From positions 248,001-312,000 of the forward strand of contig NZ_JAHEPS010000004.1 in the NCBI RefSeq assembly GCF_018596335.1: DNA of 64,000 bases. The letters run 5' to 3'. The translations under genes were made by a program, and so were the position numbers. This document shows positions 8,617-17,532 of this stretch, in pieces. The notes beneath the pieces are model-generated. The model searched no databases and was not told the DNA's origin. It was given only the letters and a program-made list of their open reading frames with translations. The first letter of the stretch is position 1. The number at the start of each line of letters is the position of its first letter. This stretch comes from Shewanella jiangmenensis (GTDB taxonomy: Bacteria > Pseudomonadota > Gammaproteobacteria > Enterobacterales > Shewanellaceae).

Positions 8617-8633
8617 CGCCACTCTGGATTAAC
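8602..8633. repeat. Perfect 16-base tandem duplication across a stop codon
   Basis: GCCACTCTGGATTAAC occurs twice in direct succession (8602-8617 and 8618-8633). The first copy carries the last codons and TAA stop of the PrnB-like gene; the second fills the gap to the next ATG at 8637. Perfect identity implies a recent event. Confidence 0.9.
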
Positions 8634-8636
8634 ACC

Positions 8637-9794
8637 ATGGACTACAAATCGCAGTTTTATTTGCCCGAAGGTCGTTATCTGCTCAATCACTCGGTAGGAA
8701 GGCCGCTGTTATCGGCCAAAGCGGGTTTTGAAGCGGATTTCTGGCGGCCCTGGTGCGACAGCGGCCGTGAGCCATGGGGCCATTGGCTCAATGCGATAGA
8801 GGCATTTCGTGAGGCACTTGCAAGGCTGTTTGATGGCGATAAAGCCGATTTTTGCCCTCAGGTGAACCTGTCATCGGCACTGACCAAGCTGTTAATGTCG
8901 CACCCACGGCTTAATCGCGTCGGCGCGCGGGTGCTGATGTGTGAAGAAGATTTTCCCTCCATGGGCTTTGCGGTGCAAAAGGCGCTGCCAAAGGCGCAGA
9001 TTCGCTTTATCCCGCAGGGGCAGGATTTGACCGATGCCAATGTGTGGCAGCAATACCTGGATGCAGAGCTGGATCTGGTGTTTATCAGCCATGCCTTTTC
9101 GAACCTTGGCGTGCTTGCGCCAGTGGCTGACATCGTCGGCCGCTGCCGTGAACTTGGGGTGCTGTCGCTGGTGGATGTGGCGCAGTCGGCTGGGGTGGTG
9201 CCACTGTCGCTCACTGAGCTTGCGCCCGACTTTCTGATTGGCTCCTCGGTCAAGTGGCTCTGCGGCGGCCCGGGGGCGGCGTATCTTTGGGTAAATCCAG
9301 TGCGGATAAATGAGTGCGAGCCGATAGATGTGGGCTGGTTTTCCCACGAAAATCCGTTTGAGTTCAATATTCATCACTTTCAAAGCCATCCGTCGGCGCT
9401 GAAGTTTTGGGGCGGCACACCGTCGGTGGCGCCCTTTGTGCTGGCATCCCACAGCATCAACTGGTTCGCCAACCTGGGTGAAAAATACGTTCGCGCTCAT
9501 AATCAGGCTTTGGTATCAATGCTTTATGATTTAATGCACCAATATGGTGCGAGTGACTCGGCGGTAAGTTCGACGTCAAAGTTGATGGTAAGCACAGTGC
9601 CCGCCGAGCGGCGCAGTGGCACCGCCATCCTCGACTTTGGCGATGACAACGATGTGGTGATGGCAAGGCTCAGCGAAGCCAATATCAGCGTGGATAAGCG
9701 CCGTTACGGGCTTAGGGTGTCGCCGCACCTGTATAACGATGGGGCCGATATTGCCGCCTTTATCGACTGCGTGCAGGGCGCGCTTAAACGTTAG
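8637..9794 (+). CDS. Kynureninase-like PLP enzyme (class V aminotransferase fold)
   Basis: The 385-residue protein has the class V aminotransferase/kynureninase fold. The PLP lysine is Lys206 in GSSVKWLCGGPGAAYLW, a context typical of kynureninases; SLVDVAQSAGVVPL supplies the aspartate that contacts the pyridine ring, and the C-terminal RYGLRVSPHLYN carries the carboxylate-binding Arg. Kynureninases cleave kynurenine to anthranilate and alanine, which would fit an upstream ring-opening enzyme. Overall similarity to KynU is moderate, so the substrate may differ. No strong ribosome site precedes the ATG; translation is probably coupled to the gene 20 bases upstream. The EgtE-type C-S lyases share this fold, so a role after ovoA is a weaker alternative. 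Confidence 0.7.
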   Translation: MDYKSQFYLPEGRYLLNHSVGRPLLSAKAGFEADFWRPWCDSGREPWGHWLNAIEAFREALARLFDGDKADFCPQVNLSSALTKLLMSHPRLNRVGARVLMCEEDFPSMGFAVQKALPKAQIRFIPQGQDLTDANVWQQYLDAELDLVFISHAFSNLGVLAPVADIVGRCRELGVLSLVDVAQSAGVVPLSLTELAPDFLIGSSVKWLCGGPGAAYLWVNPVRINECEPIDVGWFSHENPFEFNIHHFQSHPSALKFWGGTPSVAPFVLASHSINWFANLGEKYVRAHNQALVSMLYDLMHQYGASDSAVSSTSKLMVSTVPAERRSGTAILDFGDDNDVVMARLSEANISVDKRRYGLRVSPHLYNDGADIAAFIDCVQGALKR

Positions 9795-9841
9795 AGCTGA
9801 TGCCGCCCTGCTGCAGCTGGCGTGTGTAACGCCCCAAAAAT

Positions 9842-9876
9842 AAACGCCCCGGACCTGAGTCCGGGGCGTCTTTTTT
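9842..9876. terminator. Bidirectional terminator between kynureninase-like gene and glnA
   Basis: The stem ACGCCCCGGACCTGAGTCC/GGGGCGT forms a strong GC hairpin with TCTTTTTT to the right and, read leftward, TTTATTTTT. It separates two convergent genes. Confidence 0.9.
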
Positions 9877-9907
9877 ATGCGCCGGTTGCCCGGCGCCCTG
9901 TAGGGTA

Positions 9908-11317
9908 TTACAGGCTGTAATACATTTCGAACTCGAGTGGGTGAGTGGTGCGGTTCACGCGCTCGGCTTCAGCGGTCTTCAGTGCGATGTAGGCATCGAT
10001 GAAGTCGTTGGTGAATACGCCACCCTTGGTCAGGAACTCGCGGTCAGCATCCAGTGCAGCCAGGGCTACGTCCAGAGACTCGGCAACCTGTGGGATCTCG
10101 GCCGCTTCTTCAGCTGGCAGGTCGTACAGATCTTTGTCCATGGCATCGCCAGGGTGGATCTTGTTCTGGATACCGTCCAGACCAGCCATCAGCAGAGCGG
10201 CGAAGCCCAGGTATGGGTTGGCAGTTGGGTCTGGGAAGCGGGTCTCGATACGACGGGCTTTCGGGCTTGGAACCACTGGGATACGGATAGAAGCAGAGCG
10301 GTTACGGGCAGAGTAGGCCAGCATAACTGGAGCTTCGAAGTGTGGCACCAGACGCTTGTAAGAGTTGGTGCTTGGGTTGGTGAACGCGTTCAGGGCACGG
10401 GCGTGCTTGATGATACCGCCGATGTAGTACAGGGCAGTTTCAGACAGACCGCCGTACTTGTCGCCGGCAAACAGGTTCACGCCATCTTTGGCCAGAGACT
10501 GGTGTACGTGCATACCAGAGCCGTTGTCACCAACGATTGGCTTTGGCATGAAGGTGGCAGTTTTGCCGTAAGCGTGGGCCATGTTGTGCACCACGTACTT
10601 CAGTACCTGGATTTCGTCAGCTTTCTTGGTCAGGGTGTTGAAACGGGTAGCGATTTCGTTCTGACCGGCAGTGGCCACTTCGTGGTGGTGAGCTTCAACC
10701 ACCTGACCCATTTCTTCCAGCACCAGACACATGGCAGAGCGCAGGTCCTGAGAAGAGTCAACCGGAGCAACCGGGAAGTAACCGCCCTTCACGAATGGAC
10801 GGTGACCTGTGTTGCCACCTTCGTATTCGGTACCTGAGTTCCAGGCAGCTTCTTTGGCGTCGATCTTCACGAAACAGCCGCTCATGTCGGTGCCGAAACG
10901 TACGTCGTCGAACAGGAAGAATTCTGGCTCTGGGCCTACCAGTACGGTGTCGGCGATGCCAGTGGCACGCAGGTATTCTTCAGCGCGCTTGGCGATAGAA
11001 CGTGGGTCACGGTCGTAACCCTGCATGGTGCCTGGCTCGAGAACGTCACAGCGGATGATGGCAGTGGTTTCTTCGGTGAAGGGGTCCAGTACGAAAGTGC
11101 TTGGATCTGGCATCAGCACCATGTCGGATTCGTTAATGGTTTTCCAACCGGCGATAGAAGAACCGTCGAACATTTTGCCGTCTTCGAAGAAATCGGCATC
11201 TACCTGATGGGTAGGGATAGAAACGTGCTGCTCTTTACCCTTGGTATCGGTAAAACGCAGATCAACGAACTTTACTTCCAGGTCTTTCAACTGCTTCAAC
11301 ACATTTTCAAATGACAT
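9908..11317 (-). CDS. glnA: Glutamine synthetase, type I
   Basis: GlnA makes glutamine from glutamate, ammonia and ATP and is the main ammonium-assimilating enzyme. The product is 469 residues, the same length as the enterobacterial enzyme, and the N-terminus [21 protein letters not shown] is near identical to it. Visible signatures are [11 protein letters not shown], the [11 protein letters not shown] metal site, [10 protein letters not shown] and, near residue 397, the adenylylation tyrosine in [10 protein letters not shown], so control by GlnE adenylylation is expected. A longer frame runs to 11347, but ATG 11317 has a GGAG site and matches the family start. Upstream lie a sigma-54 promoter and NtrC sites, the classical nitrogen-starvation control. 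No glnL/glnG genes follow within this window. Confidence 0.98.
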   Translation of the reverse strand: MSFENVLKQLKDLEVKFVDLRFTDTKGKEQHVSIPTHQVDADFFEDGKMFDGSSIAGWKTINESDMVLMPDPSTFVLDPFTEETTAIIRCDVLEPGTMQGYDRDPRSIAKRAEEYLRATGIADTVLVGPEPEFFLFDDVRFGTDMSGCFVKIDAKEAAWNSGTEYEGGNTGHRPFVKGGYFPVAPVDSSQDLRSAMCLVLEEMGQVVEAHHHEVATAGQNEIATRFNTLTKKADEIQVLKYVVHNMAHAYGKTATFMPKPIVGDNGSGMHVHQSLAKDGVNLFAGDKYGGLSETALYYIGGIIKHARALNAFTNPSTNSYKRLVPHFEAPVMLAYSARNRSASIRIPVVPSPKARRIETRFPDPTANPYLGFAALLMAGLDGIQNKIHPGDAMDKDLYDLPAEEAAEIPQVAESLDVALAALDADREFLTKGGVFTNDFIDAYIALKTAEAERVNRTTHPLEFEMYYSL

Positions 11318-11415
11318 GCTCGAGTCTCCGGTAGGGTAAAGGGGCATCCCTTAATCAATAATTTTGTTGTCGTGCTGCCAGCGTGAGCGGCTTGCCCGAA
11401 TCGTGGCACAGATAA

Positions 11416-11432
11416 AGCGAGTAGCGTGCCAA
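11416..11432 (-). promoter_or_regulatory. Sigma-54 promoter of glnA
   Basis: Read leftward the sequence is TTGGCACGCTACTCGCT, which fits the sigma-54 consensus TTGGCACGNNNNTTGCW with one mismatch. The invariant GG and GC are 10 bases apart as required. Transcription should start near 11405, giving a leader of about 90 bases before the glnA ATG. Confidence 0.85.
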
Positions 11433-11494
11433 AGTTTCAACTTGTTGATTTTAAAGAAATGCAAAAGGATTGCTTGCCGAGAATAGGGCGGGGT

Positions 11495-11511
11495 TGCACT
11501 GGTCTGGTGCG
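11495..11511. promoter_or_regulatory. NtrC-binding site (proximal)
   Basis: TGCACTGGTCTGGTGCG is an imperfect dyad with TGCAC and GTGCG half-sites in the NtrC arrangement. It lies roughly 95 bases upstream of the predicted start from the sigma-54 promoter. Confidence 0.65.
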
Positions 11512-11516
11512 GCATC

Positions 11517-11534
11517 TGCACCAAAATGGTGCTT
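11517..11534. promoter_or_regulatory. NtrC-binding site (strong)
   Basis: TGCACCAAAATGGTGCTT is a near-perfect dyad. It differs at a single base from the well-known strong enterobacterial glnA site TGCACCAACATGGTGCTT. It lies about 120 bases upstream of the predicted glnA start, a usual enhancer position. Confidence 0.88.
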
Positions 11535-11550
11535 GCACTTTGTTTGTGCG
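11534..11550. promoter_or_regulatory. NtrC-like site (distal)
   Basis: TGCACTTTGTTTGTGCG repeats the TGCAC...GTGCG half-site geometry directly next to the strong site, with one more half-site (TTTGGTGCA, 11555-11563) beyond it. Weaker than its neighbour; cooperative binding is plausible. Confidence 0.5.
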
Positions 11551-11777
11551 TTGATTTGGTGCAGCAGGGCAAGGCCAGGATCTCCCAAACGGCCAAAAAA
11601 TAATCCTGTCCGAGAGGACGCTGCTAGAGTAGAATGGCACGCTTTTTAACGCAAGGGTCCCGGGAATAGTTCAGAAAACCGTCATATTCCCTCACCCCGC
11701 CGGTGTTAATCCGGCCGTTCCGCGGCTTGCCCGAATCGGAACAACGCACACTGAAACAAGATGGTAAGAGGCTAACC

Positions 11778-13592
11778 GTGTTAGAAAATTTGCGTAACAT
11801 CGCCATTATTGCCCACGTTGACCATGGTAAAACTACCCTGGTTGACAAGCTGCTCTCCCAGTCCGGCACCCTTGAAAGCCGTGGCGAAGCCACCGAGCGC
11901 GTGATGGACTCCAACGACCTGGAAAAAGAGCGTGGCATCACCATTCTGGCGAAGAACACTGCCATCAAGTGGAATGACTATCGTATCAACATCGTGGACA
12001 CCCCCGGCCACGCCGACTTCGGCGGTGAGGTTGAGCGCGTACTGTCCATGGTGGACTCAGTTCTCCTGCTGGTTGACGCCGTAGACGGCCCGATGCCACA
12101 GACCCGTTTCGTAACCAAGAAGGCATTCGCCCAGGGCCTCAAGCCTATCGTGGTTATCAACAAAATCGACCGTCCGGGCGCCCGTCCTGATTGGGTTATC
12201 GACCAGGTATTCGACCTGTTCGACAACCTCGGCGCGACCGACGAGCAGCTGGATTTCCCAATCGTTTACGCCTCTGCGCTGAACGGTTTTGCCACTCTGG
12301 ATCCAGACGTACACAGCGACGACATGACCCCGCTGTTCCAGACCATCGTTGAGAAAGTATCTCCACCGGACGCTGACGGCGACGGCGCGTTCCAGATGCA
12401 GATTTCTCAGCTGGACTACAACAGCTACGTGGGCGTTATCGGTGTAGGCCGTATCAAGCGCGGCAGCGTGAAGACCAACCAGCAGGTAACTGTTGTTGGT
12501 GCCGACGGCAAGACCCGTAACGGTAAAATAGGTCAGGTGCTGGGCTACATGGGCCTGGAGCGTCATGAAGTGGCCGTGGCCAACGCCGGTGACATCGTTG
12601 CCGTGACTGGTCTGGGCGAGCTGAAAATCTCCGACACCATCTGCGCCGCCGGCAACGTTGAGGCCCTGCCTCCGCTGTCTGTTGACGAGCCAACCCTGAC
12701 CATGACCTTCCAGGTAAACACCTCTCCGTTTGCCGGTAAAGAAGGTAAGTACGTGACTTCACGTAACATCCTTGAGCGTCTGCAACAGGAACTGGTTCAC
12801 AACGTGGCCCTGCGTGTAGAAGAAACCGACAGCCCTGACCGTTTCCGCGTGTCTGGCCGTGGTGAACTGCACCTGTCTATCCTGATTGAAAACATGCGCC
12901 GCGAAGGTTACGAGCTGGCGGTATCCCGTCCAGAAGTAATCATCAAGACCATAGACGGTGAGAAATGTGAGCCGTTCGAAACCCTGACCGTAGACGTGGA
13001 AGAAGAGCATCAGGGCAGCATCATCGAGAAGCTGGGTACCCGTAAAGCTGACATGAAAGACATGCAGCTGGATGGCAAGGGTCGTGTGCGTATCGACTTC
13101 GTTATCCCAAGCCGTGGCCTGATTGGCTTCCAGACCGAGTTCATGACTGCGACCTCTGGTACTGGTCTGTTGTACCACACCTTCGACCACTACGGTCCAT
13201 ACAAGGGTGGTGACATCGGCCAGCGCGCCAACGGCGTACTGATCTCCAACGCCACCGGTAAGGCGCTGACCTTCGCCCTGTTCGGTCTGCAGGACCGCGG
13301 TCGTCTGCTCATCGGCCACGCCGCTGAAGTTTACGAAGGCCAGGTGATCGGTATCCACAGCCGTTCAAACGACCTGACTGTAAACTGCCTCAAGGGCAAG
13401 CAGCTGACCAACATGCGTGCCTCTGGTACTGACGAAGCTCAGGTACTGACGCCGCACATCCAGATGACCCTAGAACAGGCGCTTGAGTTCATCGATGACG
13501 ACGAACTGGTAGAAGTAACTCCTCAGAGCATCCGCGTGCGTAAGAAGTTCCTCACTGAGAACGATCGTAAGCGCGCCAGCCGTCAGGGCTGA
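11778..13592 (+). CDS. typA: Ribosome-associated GTPase TypA/BipA
   Basis: TypA (BipA) is a translational GTPase related to EF-G that binds the ribosome and helps 50S assembly and stress or cold adaptation. The 604-residue product carries G1 AHVDHGKTT, the switch region [14 protein letters not shown]3 [16 protein letters not shown]4 [12 protein letters not shown] and the C-terminal [16 protein letters not shown] and [10 protein letters not shown], all nearly identical to E. coli BipA. The start is a GTG at 11778 ([17 protein letters not shown]) with AAGAGG eight bases upstream; the frame open to 11703 is not the start. It is divergent from glnA, a usual pairing in this group, and ends at a strong terminator. 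Confidence 0.97.
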   Translation: MLENLRNIAIIAHVDHGKTTLVDKLLSQSGTLESRGEATERVMDSNDLEKERGITILAKNTAIKWNDYRINIVDTPGHADFGGEVERVLSMVDSVLLLVDAVDGPMPQTRFVTKKAFAQGLKPIVVINKIDRPGARPDWVIDQVFDLFDNLGATDEQLDFPIVYASALNGFATLDPDVHSDDMTPLFQTIVEKVSPPDADGDGAFQMQISQLDYNSYVGVIGVGRIKRGSVKTNQQVTVVGADGKTRNGKIGQVLGYMGLERHEVAVANAGDIVAVTGLGELKISDTICAAGNVEALPPLSVDEPTLTMTFQVNTSPFAGKEGKYVTSRNILERLQQELVHNVALRVEETDSPDRFRVSGRGELHLSILIENMRREGYELAVSRPEVIIKTIDGEKCEPFETLTVDVEEEHQGSIIEKLGTRKADMKDMQLDGKGRVRIDFVIPSRGLIGFQTEFMTATSGTGLLYHTFDHYGPYKGGDIGQRANGVLISNATGKALTFALFGLQDRGRLLIGHAAEVYEGQVIGIHSRSNDLTVNCLKGKQLTNMRASGTDEAQVLTPHIQMTLEQALEFIDDDELVEVTPQSIRVRKKFLTENDRKRASRQG

Positions 13593-13605
13593 TAGCGACT
13601 GAGTA

Positions 13606-13638
13606 ATAAAAAACCCCGGCCTGCCGGGGTTTTTTATT
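13606..13638. terminator. Terminator after typA
   Basis: AAAAAACCCCGGC-CT-GCCGGGGTTTTTT is a compact GC stem with T- and A-tracts on both sides. It ends typA and could also act leftward. Confidence 0.92.
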
Positions 13639-13640
13639 GC

Positions 13641-13664
13641 CGCTTATTCAAGCGCTTATTCAAG
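13641..13664. repeat. 12-base perfect tandem duplication
   Basis: CGCTTATTCAAG is repeated exactly twice just after the typA terminator. The surrounding 13639-13795 holds no supported gene. Confidence 0.7.
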
Positions 13665-13795
13665 CGCCGAACCATGAAGTTGTCGCTGCGGAATTTAACC
13701 GGCTGACGATAATGCGCGCTTTGTTCTGTGTTTTGAGCCGTGTTCACGCTTTCTTATTAAGGCTCTGTTTTACGGGCTTTATAGAAAACTTGGAT

Positions 13796-14122
13796 TCAAA
13801 CCGCAAAAGGCAGAAGCGCCAGTGCCGGCACAATTGCAACCGCCGCTGTGGGGAGCAATCTGGCTGACTTGCCAAGCAGCATCACCACGGTAAAGGCGGC
13901 CGGGATCCACAGGCAGATATACAAAATAATGCCGTAGCCACCCTGAAGATAAATTGCCGCCACGGCACCAATACAGAGCTGCAAAAGGCCGGCGTACTTA
14001 AGCGTTGCCGCGCGCTGCTCGGACGGGGCGCGTCCGAACGCGCTGCGGTAATGACCAAACTGGCACAGTGCCAGCAGCGCAAAGCTGCCAAGGGAGAGCA
14101 AAAAAAGGCACAGCGTACTCAT
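13796..14122 (-). CDS. DUF3325 membrane protein
   Basis: A 108-residue protein with three or four hydrophobic segments (LCLFLLSLGSFALLAL, YAGLLQLCIGAVAAIYL, GIILYICLWIPAAFTVVML, LPTAAVAIVPALALLPF) of the DUF3325 type. It is the third gene of a DUF3649-PepSY-DUF3325 operon and overlaps the PepSY gene by four bases. In pseudomonads similar trios stand beside ferrisiderophore receptors and take part in inner-membrane reduction of siderophore iron. Its own role in such a complex is not known. A Fur box lies upstream of the operon. Confidence 0.75.
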   Translation of the reverse strand: MSTLCLFLLSLGSFALLALCQFGHYRSAFGRAPSEQRAATLKYAGLLQLCIGAVAAIYLQGGYGIILYICLWIPAAFTVVMLLGKSARLLPTAAVAIVPALALLPFAV

Positions 14123-15684
14123 GCGGTTTGCTCCCGAAGCGGTTTGCGTGGCTCAGGCACACCTTTTGGCAGATGATGGCGGGCAAACCAGCAGGCGGCG
14201 GCGGTGGCGATAAACAGCAGATCGGCGATAGCAAGTGACCACTGGCCGTGCTGAAGGTTGCTGAAAATATTGGCCGGTGTGCTGAGGGCATTGATAAGCG
14301 GCAGCGCCAGTGCCAGCAGGCCGGTCAGCCCAAGCAGTGCCCGCCAGGCGCGGCTGTCACGCCGTACCGTGGCTGTGAGCGCGCACAGGGCAATACCGGC
14401 AAAAAATGCCGCGACTTCCAGATTGGGGCGGCCCGCCAGCGCTTCGGGCAGCAGGCGGTTTGCGAGGAAAAACAGTACGGTTCCCAGCGGCAGGCCAACA
14501 ATCATGGTCAGATTGAGCCCTTCAACCAGGCTTAGCCCGAAGCCCTGACGACGCTTTTCCCTCAGTCGCAGCGCCCACAACAGGCAGCCGCTGGCAATCA
14601 TGGCGCAGCCAAGCAGCCCCATCACAAAGCCAAGGCTTCTGAGCGCCGGACCGGCAAAGCGGGCCGTGTGCAGCGCCATCAGGGTGTCATGCACAGCAAC
14701 GGCGGCGCTGTGGTTGTCAGGCGACTGGTACAGCAGGGTGCCATCAACGGCGCTGAACACCAGCTGTGTGGTTTCGTCGGTGATTTGCTGGCCTGTGTCA
14801 CGGTTGAAGCTGACGGTGGCCTGACTGTCGCCCGGATTGCGGATGCGGATGTCGTGGATCTGGGCCTCGTCGCCCCAGAGTTGCTGCACCCGTGGCAGCA
14901 AGGTATGCACATCCAACATGGGCGCGGCTTGGCCGCTTGGCGATGGCTGAGTGAAACGCGGCAGCATTTCATCAAACATGGCGTCGGCGTCCCCTTTCCA
15001 GATGCTTAATCCTGCCCATGGCATATACATAAACATCAGGGTAATCAGGCCGGTATAGGTGATAACCAGATGAAACGGCAGCGCAAATACGGCGCTGATG
15101 TTGTGGGCATCCAGCCAGGAGCGGCTGCCTTTGCCGCCGCGAAAGCTGAAAAAGTCTTTGAAAATCCGTTTGTGGATGATGATGCCGCTGATAAGCGCAA
15201 TCAGCATAAACATGGTGCAAATGCCGACGAGGTAGCGCGCTGGCTGCACCGGCAGATAGTGCAAATCAAAGTGCAGTCGATAGAAGAAGTTACCGCCGAG
15301 GGTATCGCGGGGGCGCTCGGCTTCATTGCCGTTATGATCTATCGGTTGGCTGTGAAATTTAGGTCGGCGCTGGCCATCGATTTTCTCGCTCCAGCTGTAT
15401 GAAAGATAAGGCTGGCGCGCACTCGGAAATTCAATCAGCCAATCGGGGGCATGCGGCGCTTTAGTGCTTAAAAATTGCTGCGCGTGCTGGACTGTCGCTG
15501 CCAAATCCGCAGGCGGAGCGCTGGTTATCACATTGGCGTGCAGCTCAGGTTTGGCGTAGAGCGAGATTTCGTGGCGAAAAAAGCTCAGGCTGCCAGCAAA
15601 AAATATCAGCAGCAGCACCCAGCACACCAGCAGGCCAGCCCAGGTATGCAGCCAGTTCATGCTGCGGTAAAACGAGTCTTTCAT
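14119..15684 (-). CDS. PepSY-associated membrane protein (putative ferrisiderophore reductase)
   Basis: This 521-residue PepSY-TM protein begins with a conserved helix (MNWLHTWAGLLVCWVLLLIFFAGSLSFF), has a periplasmic PepSY-bearing loop and further membrane pairs (YLVGICTMFMLIALISGIIIH; LVITYTGLITLMFMYMPWAG; the C-terminal four-helix part). Its His residues in the membrane segments (LHTW, IIIHKRIF, FHLVITYT) could bind haem. Relatives FoxB and FpvG reduce Fe(III)-siderophores at the inner membrane, which is the most likely role. It overlaps DUF3649 upstream and DUF3325 downstream by four bases each, so the three are translated together. No siderophore receptor gene lies in the window. Confidence 0.8.
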   Translation of the reverse strand: MKDSFYRSMNWLHTWAGLLVCWVLLLIFFAGSLSFFRHEISLYAKPELHANVITSAPPADLAATVQHAQQFLSTKAPHAPDWLIEFPSARQPYLSYSWSEKIDGQRRPKFHSQPIDHNGNEAERPRDTLGGNFFYRLHFDLHYLPVQPARYLVGICTMFMLIALISGIIIHKRIFKDFFSFRGGKGSRSWLDAHNISAVFALPFHLVITYTGLITLMFMYMPWAGLSIWKGDADAMFDEMLPRFTQPSPSGQAAPMLDVHTLLPRVQQLWGDEAQIHDIRIRNPGDSQATVSFNRDTGQQITDETTQLVFSAVDGTLLYQSPDNHSAAVAVHDTLMALHTARFAGPALRSLGFVMGLLGCAMIASGCLLWALRLREKRRQGFGLSLVEGLNLTMIVGLPLGTVLFFLANRLLPEALAGRPNLEVAAFFAGIALCALTATVRRDSRAWRALLGLTGLLALALPLINALSTPANIFSNLQHGQWSLAIADLLFIATAAACWFARHHLPKGVPEPRKPLREQTA

Positions 15685-15968
15685 GGGGTGGGGATCTCAA
15701 ACAAAAAGCCCAGCATTAAAGGGCCTGAGCAGATTGCCCAGCCGATACAGGCGCTGCGGCTGGATTTGGCGCTGTAGCTGTAAAGGATCCACAGGGCAAA
15801 CACCAGAAACGACAGCATCATGGCGTACAGGCTGGCATCGGCGCGGGAAATGGTCGATACCTGTGGCAGCAGTCTTGGTAGGCTGGCGGTAAACAGCGCA
15901 GCCAGGCTGTAACCGCCAATCACGGCAATCAGACTTCTGAAAATGACCAGACGGGTATGCGCTAACAC
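15681..15968 (-). CDS. DUF3649 membrane protein
   Basis: A 95-residue protein with three hydrophobic segments (IFRSLIAVIGGYSLAALFTASL, YAMMLSFLVFALWILYSY, ACIGWAICSGPLMLGFLF), typical of DUF3649. It starts with GTG at 15968 after AAGG and is the first gene of the putative siderophore-iron reduction operon. It overlaps the PepSY gene by four bases. A Fur-box-like sequence lies about 55 bases upstream. Confidence 0.75.
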   Translation of the reverse strand: MLAHTRLVIFRSLIAVIGGYSLAALFTASLPRLLPQVSTISRADASLYAMMLSFLVFALWILYSYSAKSSRSACIGWAICSGPLMLGFLFEIPTP

Positions 15969-16020
15969 TGTATTGGGGCCCTTATCAGCACGATGAAGGA
16001 TGGATCCTAAGCCATCCGCA

Positions 16021-16039
16021 TTAAATGATAAACATTCTC
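16021..16039. promoter_or_regulatory. Fur box upstream of the DUF3649-PepSY-DUF3325 operon
   Basis: TTAAATGATAAACATTCTC matches the Fur consensus GATAATGATAATCATTATC at 14 of 19 positions, including the central AATGATAA-CATT core. Its place 53-71 bases before the DUF3649 start fits repression when iron is plentiful. Confidence 0.7.
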
Positions 16040-16170
16040 AATTAAAATTTACAATGTCAATCACGTTTCCCTGTATTGCTGAAAATCTGCCGAATTTATC
16101 CCGCTTCGATTTTTCAACTTCGCCCGCAGTGCATATGCTTGAAGGTATCACCTGACAGAAAATCTCCCTT

Positions 16171-17532
16171 ATGCAGGATTCGAGCGTCACCCTTACCCGA
16201 ATTGGCATGTTGGTCTTCGGCCTGATTTTTGGTCTGCTTTCACTTATCACAGTGGAATATTTGCAGAGCATCTATGGCCGGGATTATCTGACGGAGGAGC
16301 GGCGTTTGCTGACGCAGCAGCTGGCGCTTATTCGCGCCAATATCGAGGCCAAAGTAAACGCCGACATTATGCTGGCCGATAATCTGGCCACCATGCTCAG
16401 CTTCAATCCCAATGCCGGCAAGGAAACCTGGCAGCAGATGGTGACCCATCTGGCGCTCAAGGGTGAGCACATCCGCAGTATCAGCATTGCCCCCAATGAT
16501 GTGATTGCCTTTATTTACCCGCTTGAGGGCAACGAAGCGGCGATGGGGCTCGATTTCAGAGAGAGACCTGATCAGTTCAGCGTGGTGTCCAACGCGCGTT
16601 ACTGGCGTCGCCTCGAGCTTGATGGGCCGGTTAATCTGGTGCAGGGCGGGGTGGGCTTGATTGCCCGGGCGCCGGTGTTTTTTGACCCGCCACACAACCA
16701 ACAATATTGGGGCGTCTGCAGCGTGGTCATTGATTTGGATCTGCTGATTGAGCATCTGGGGGCGAAAGAGCTGCCCGAGGGGCTCAGCCTTGCGGTGCGG
16801 CGCATGGTGTCGGCCGATGTGCCCGCAGCGGTATTTGTCGGCAGTGCCGAGGATTTTGCGGACCCGAGTGCGAAAGAGCTTGTCTATCTGCAGGGCGGCT
16901 TGTGGCAGCTTGCGTTGGTGGATAAACGTCACTCGTCGGTCTTCAGTCCGGATCACCGGGTCCGAATAGTCGGGTATTCGATGGCGCTGCTGATTTTGAT
17001 GAGTTTTTTGTTGGTGGTTAATGCCTATCGGATGGCGCACAAGGTGTCGTTGCATGATTCACTCACCGGCCTGCCCAATCGCCGCTTTGTATTGTCGCTG
17101 CTTGAGCGCCTCGCTTCTGCCAACAATAGCTGCTTTACCGTGGTGAATGTGGATCTAAACGATTTCAAGCAGATAAACGATCAGTATGGTCATGGGATTG
17201 GCGATCAGGCCCTCAGGCATGTTGCTTCGGCGATGTGCAGTGCGCTGCGTGGCAGTGACATGGTGTCGCGGATTGGTGGTGACGAGTTTTTGCTGGTGCT
17301 GCCAAGGCTGTCCGGCGCGGCCGAAATTGCCGCCGTGCTTGAAAAGCTGCGCCGCGAAGTCAACGCCAGGCCTATGACAGTGGAGGGGCAGACGGTTCCG
17401 CTCGCTCTCAGCATGGGCGTTGCCTGCTATCCTGAAGATGGGCGGGATATTTCCACACTGCTGCTTGCGGCAGATAAAGCCATGTATGCCGACAAGGCCA
17501 AAACTAAACAGGAGCGAGAGTGCGCGGTTTGA
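16171..17532 (+). CDS. Diguanylate cyclase with CHASE sensor domain
   Basis: The 453-residue protein makes cyclic di-GMP in response to a periplasmic signal. It has a first membrane segment at about 10-30, a periplasmic CHASE domain (LRANIEAK-like start, GLDFRERPDQFSVVSNARYWRR, LIARAPVFFDP, about 45-245), a second membrane segment near 265-290 (GYSMALLILMSFLLVVNAYR) and a GGDEF domain. The active motif is intact (RIGGDEF, about 369-373), and an RxxD product-inhibition site precedes it (RGSDMVSRI). DSLTGLPNRR opens the domain. No clear ribosome site is seen at the ATG. Its end overlaps the following binding-protein gene by 13 bases, suggesting that protein feeds it a ligand signal. Confidence 0.92.
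   Translation: MQDSSVTLTRIGMLVFGLIFGLLSLITVEYLQSIYGRDYLTEERRLLTQQLALIRANIEAKVNADIMLADNLATMLSFNPNAGKETWQQMVTHLALKGEHIRSISIAPNDVIAFIYPLEGNEAAMGLDFRERPDQFSVVSNARYWRRLELDGPVNLVQGGVGLIARAPVFFDPPHNQQYWGVCSVVIDLDLLIEHLGAKELPEGLSLAVRRMVSADVPAAVFVGSAEDFADPSAKELVYLQGGLWQLALVDKRHSSVFSPDHRVRIVGYSMALLILMSFLLVVNAYRMAHKVSLHDSLTGLPNRRFVLSLLERLASANNSCFTVVNVDLNDFKQINDQYGHGIGDQALRHVASAMCSALRGSDMVSRIGGDEFLLVLPRLSGAAEIAAVLEKLRREVNARPMTVEGQTVPLALSMGVACYPEDGRDISTLLLAADKAMYADKAKTKQERECAV

Noticed and set aside
7255..8622. 455-codon open frame antisense to the PrnB-like gene
   Set aside because: It mirrors a well-supported gene with a good ribosome site, its translation is rich in His/Gln/Arg as expected for an antisense shadow in GC-rich DNA, and no family is recognisable.
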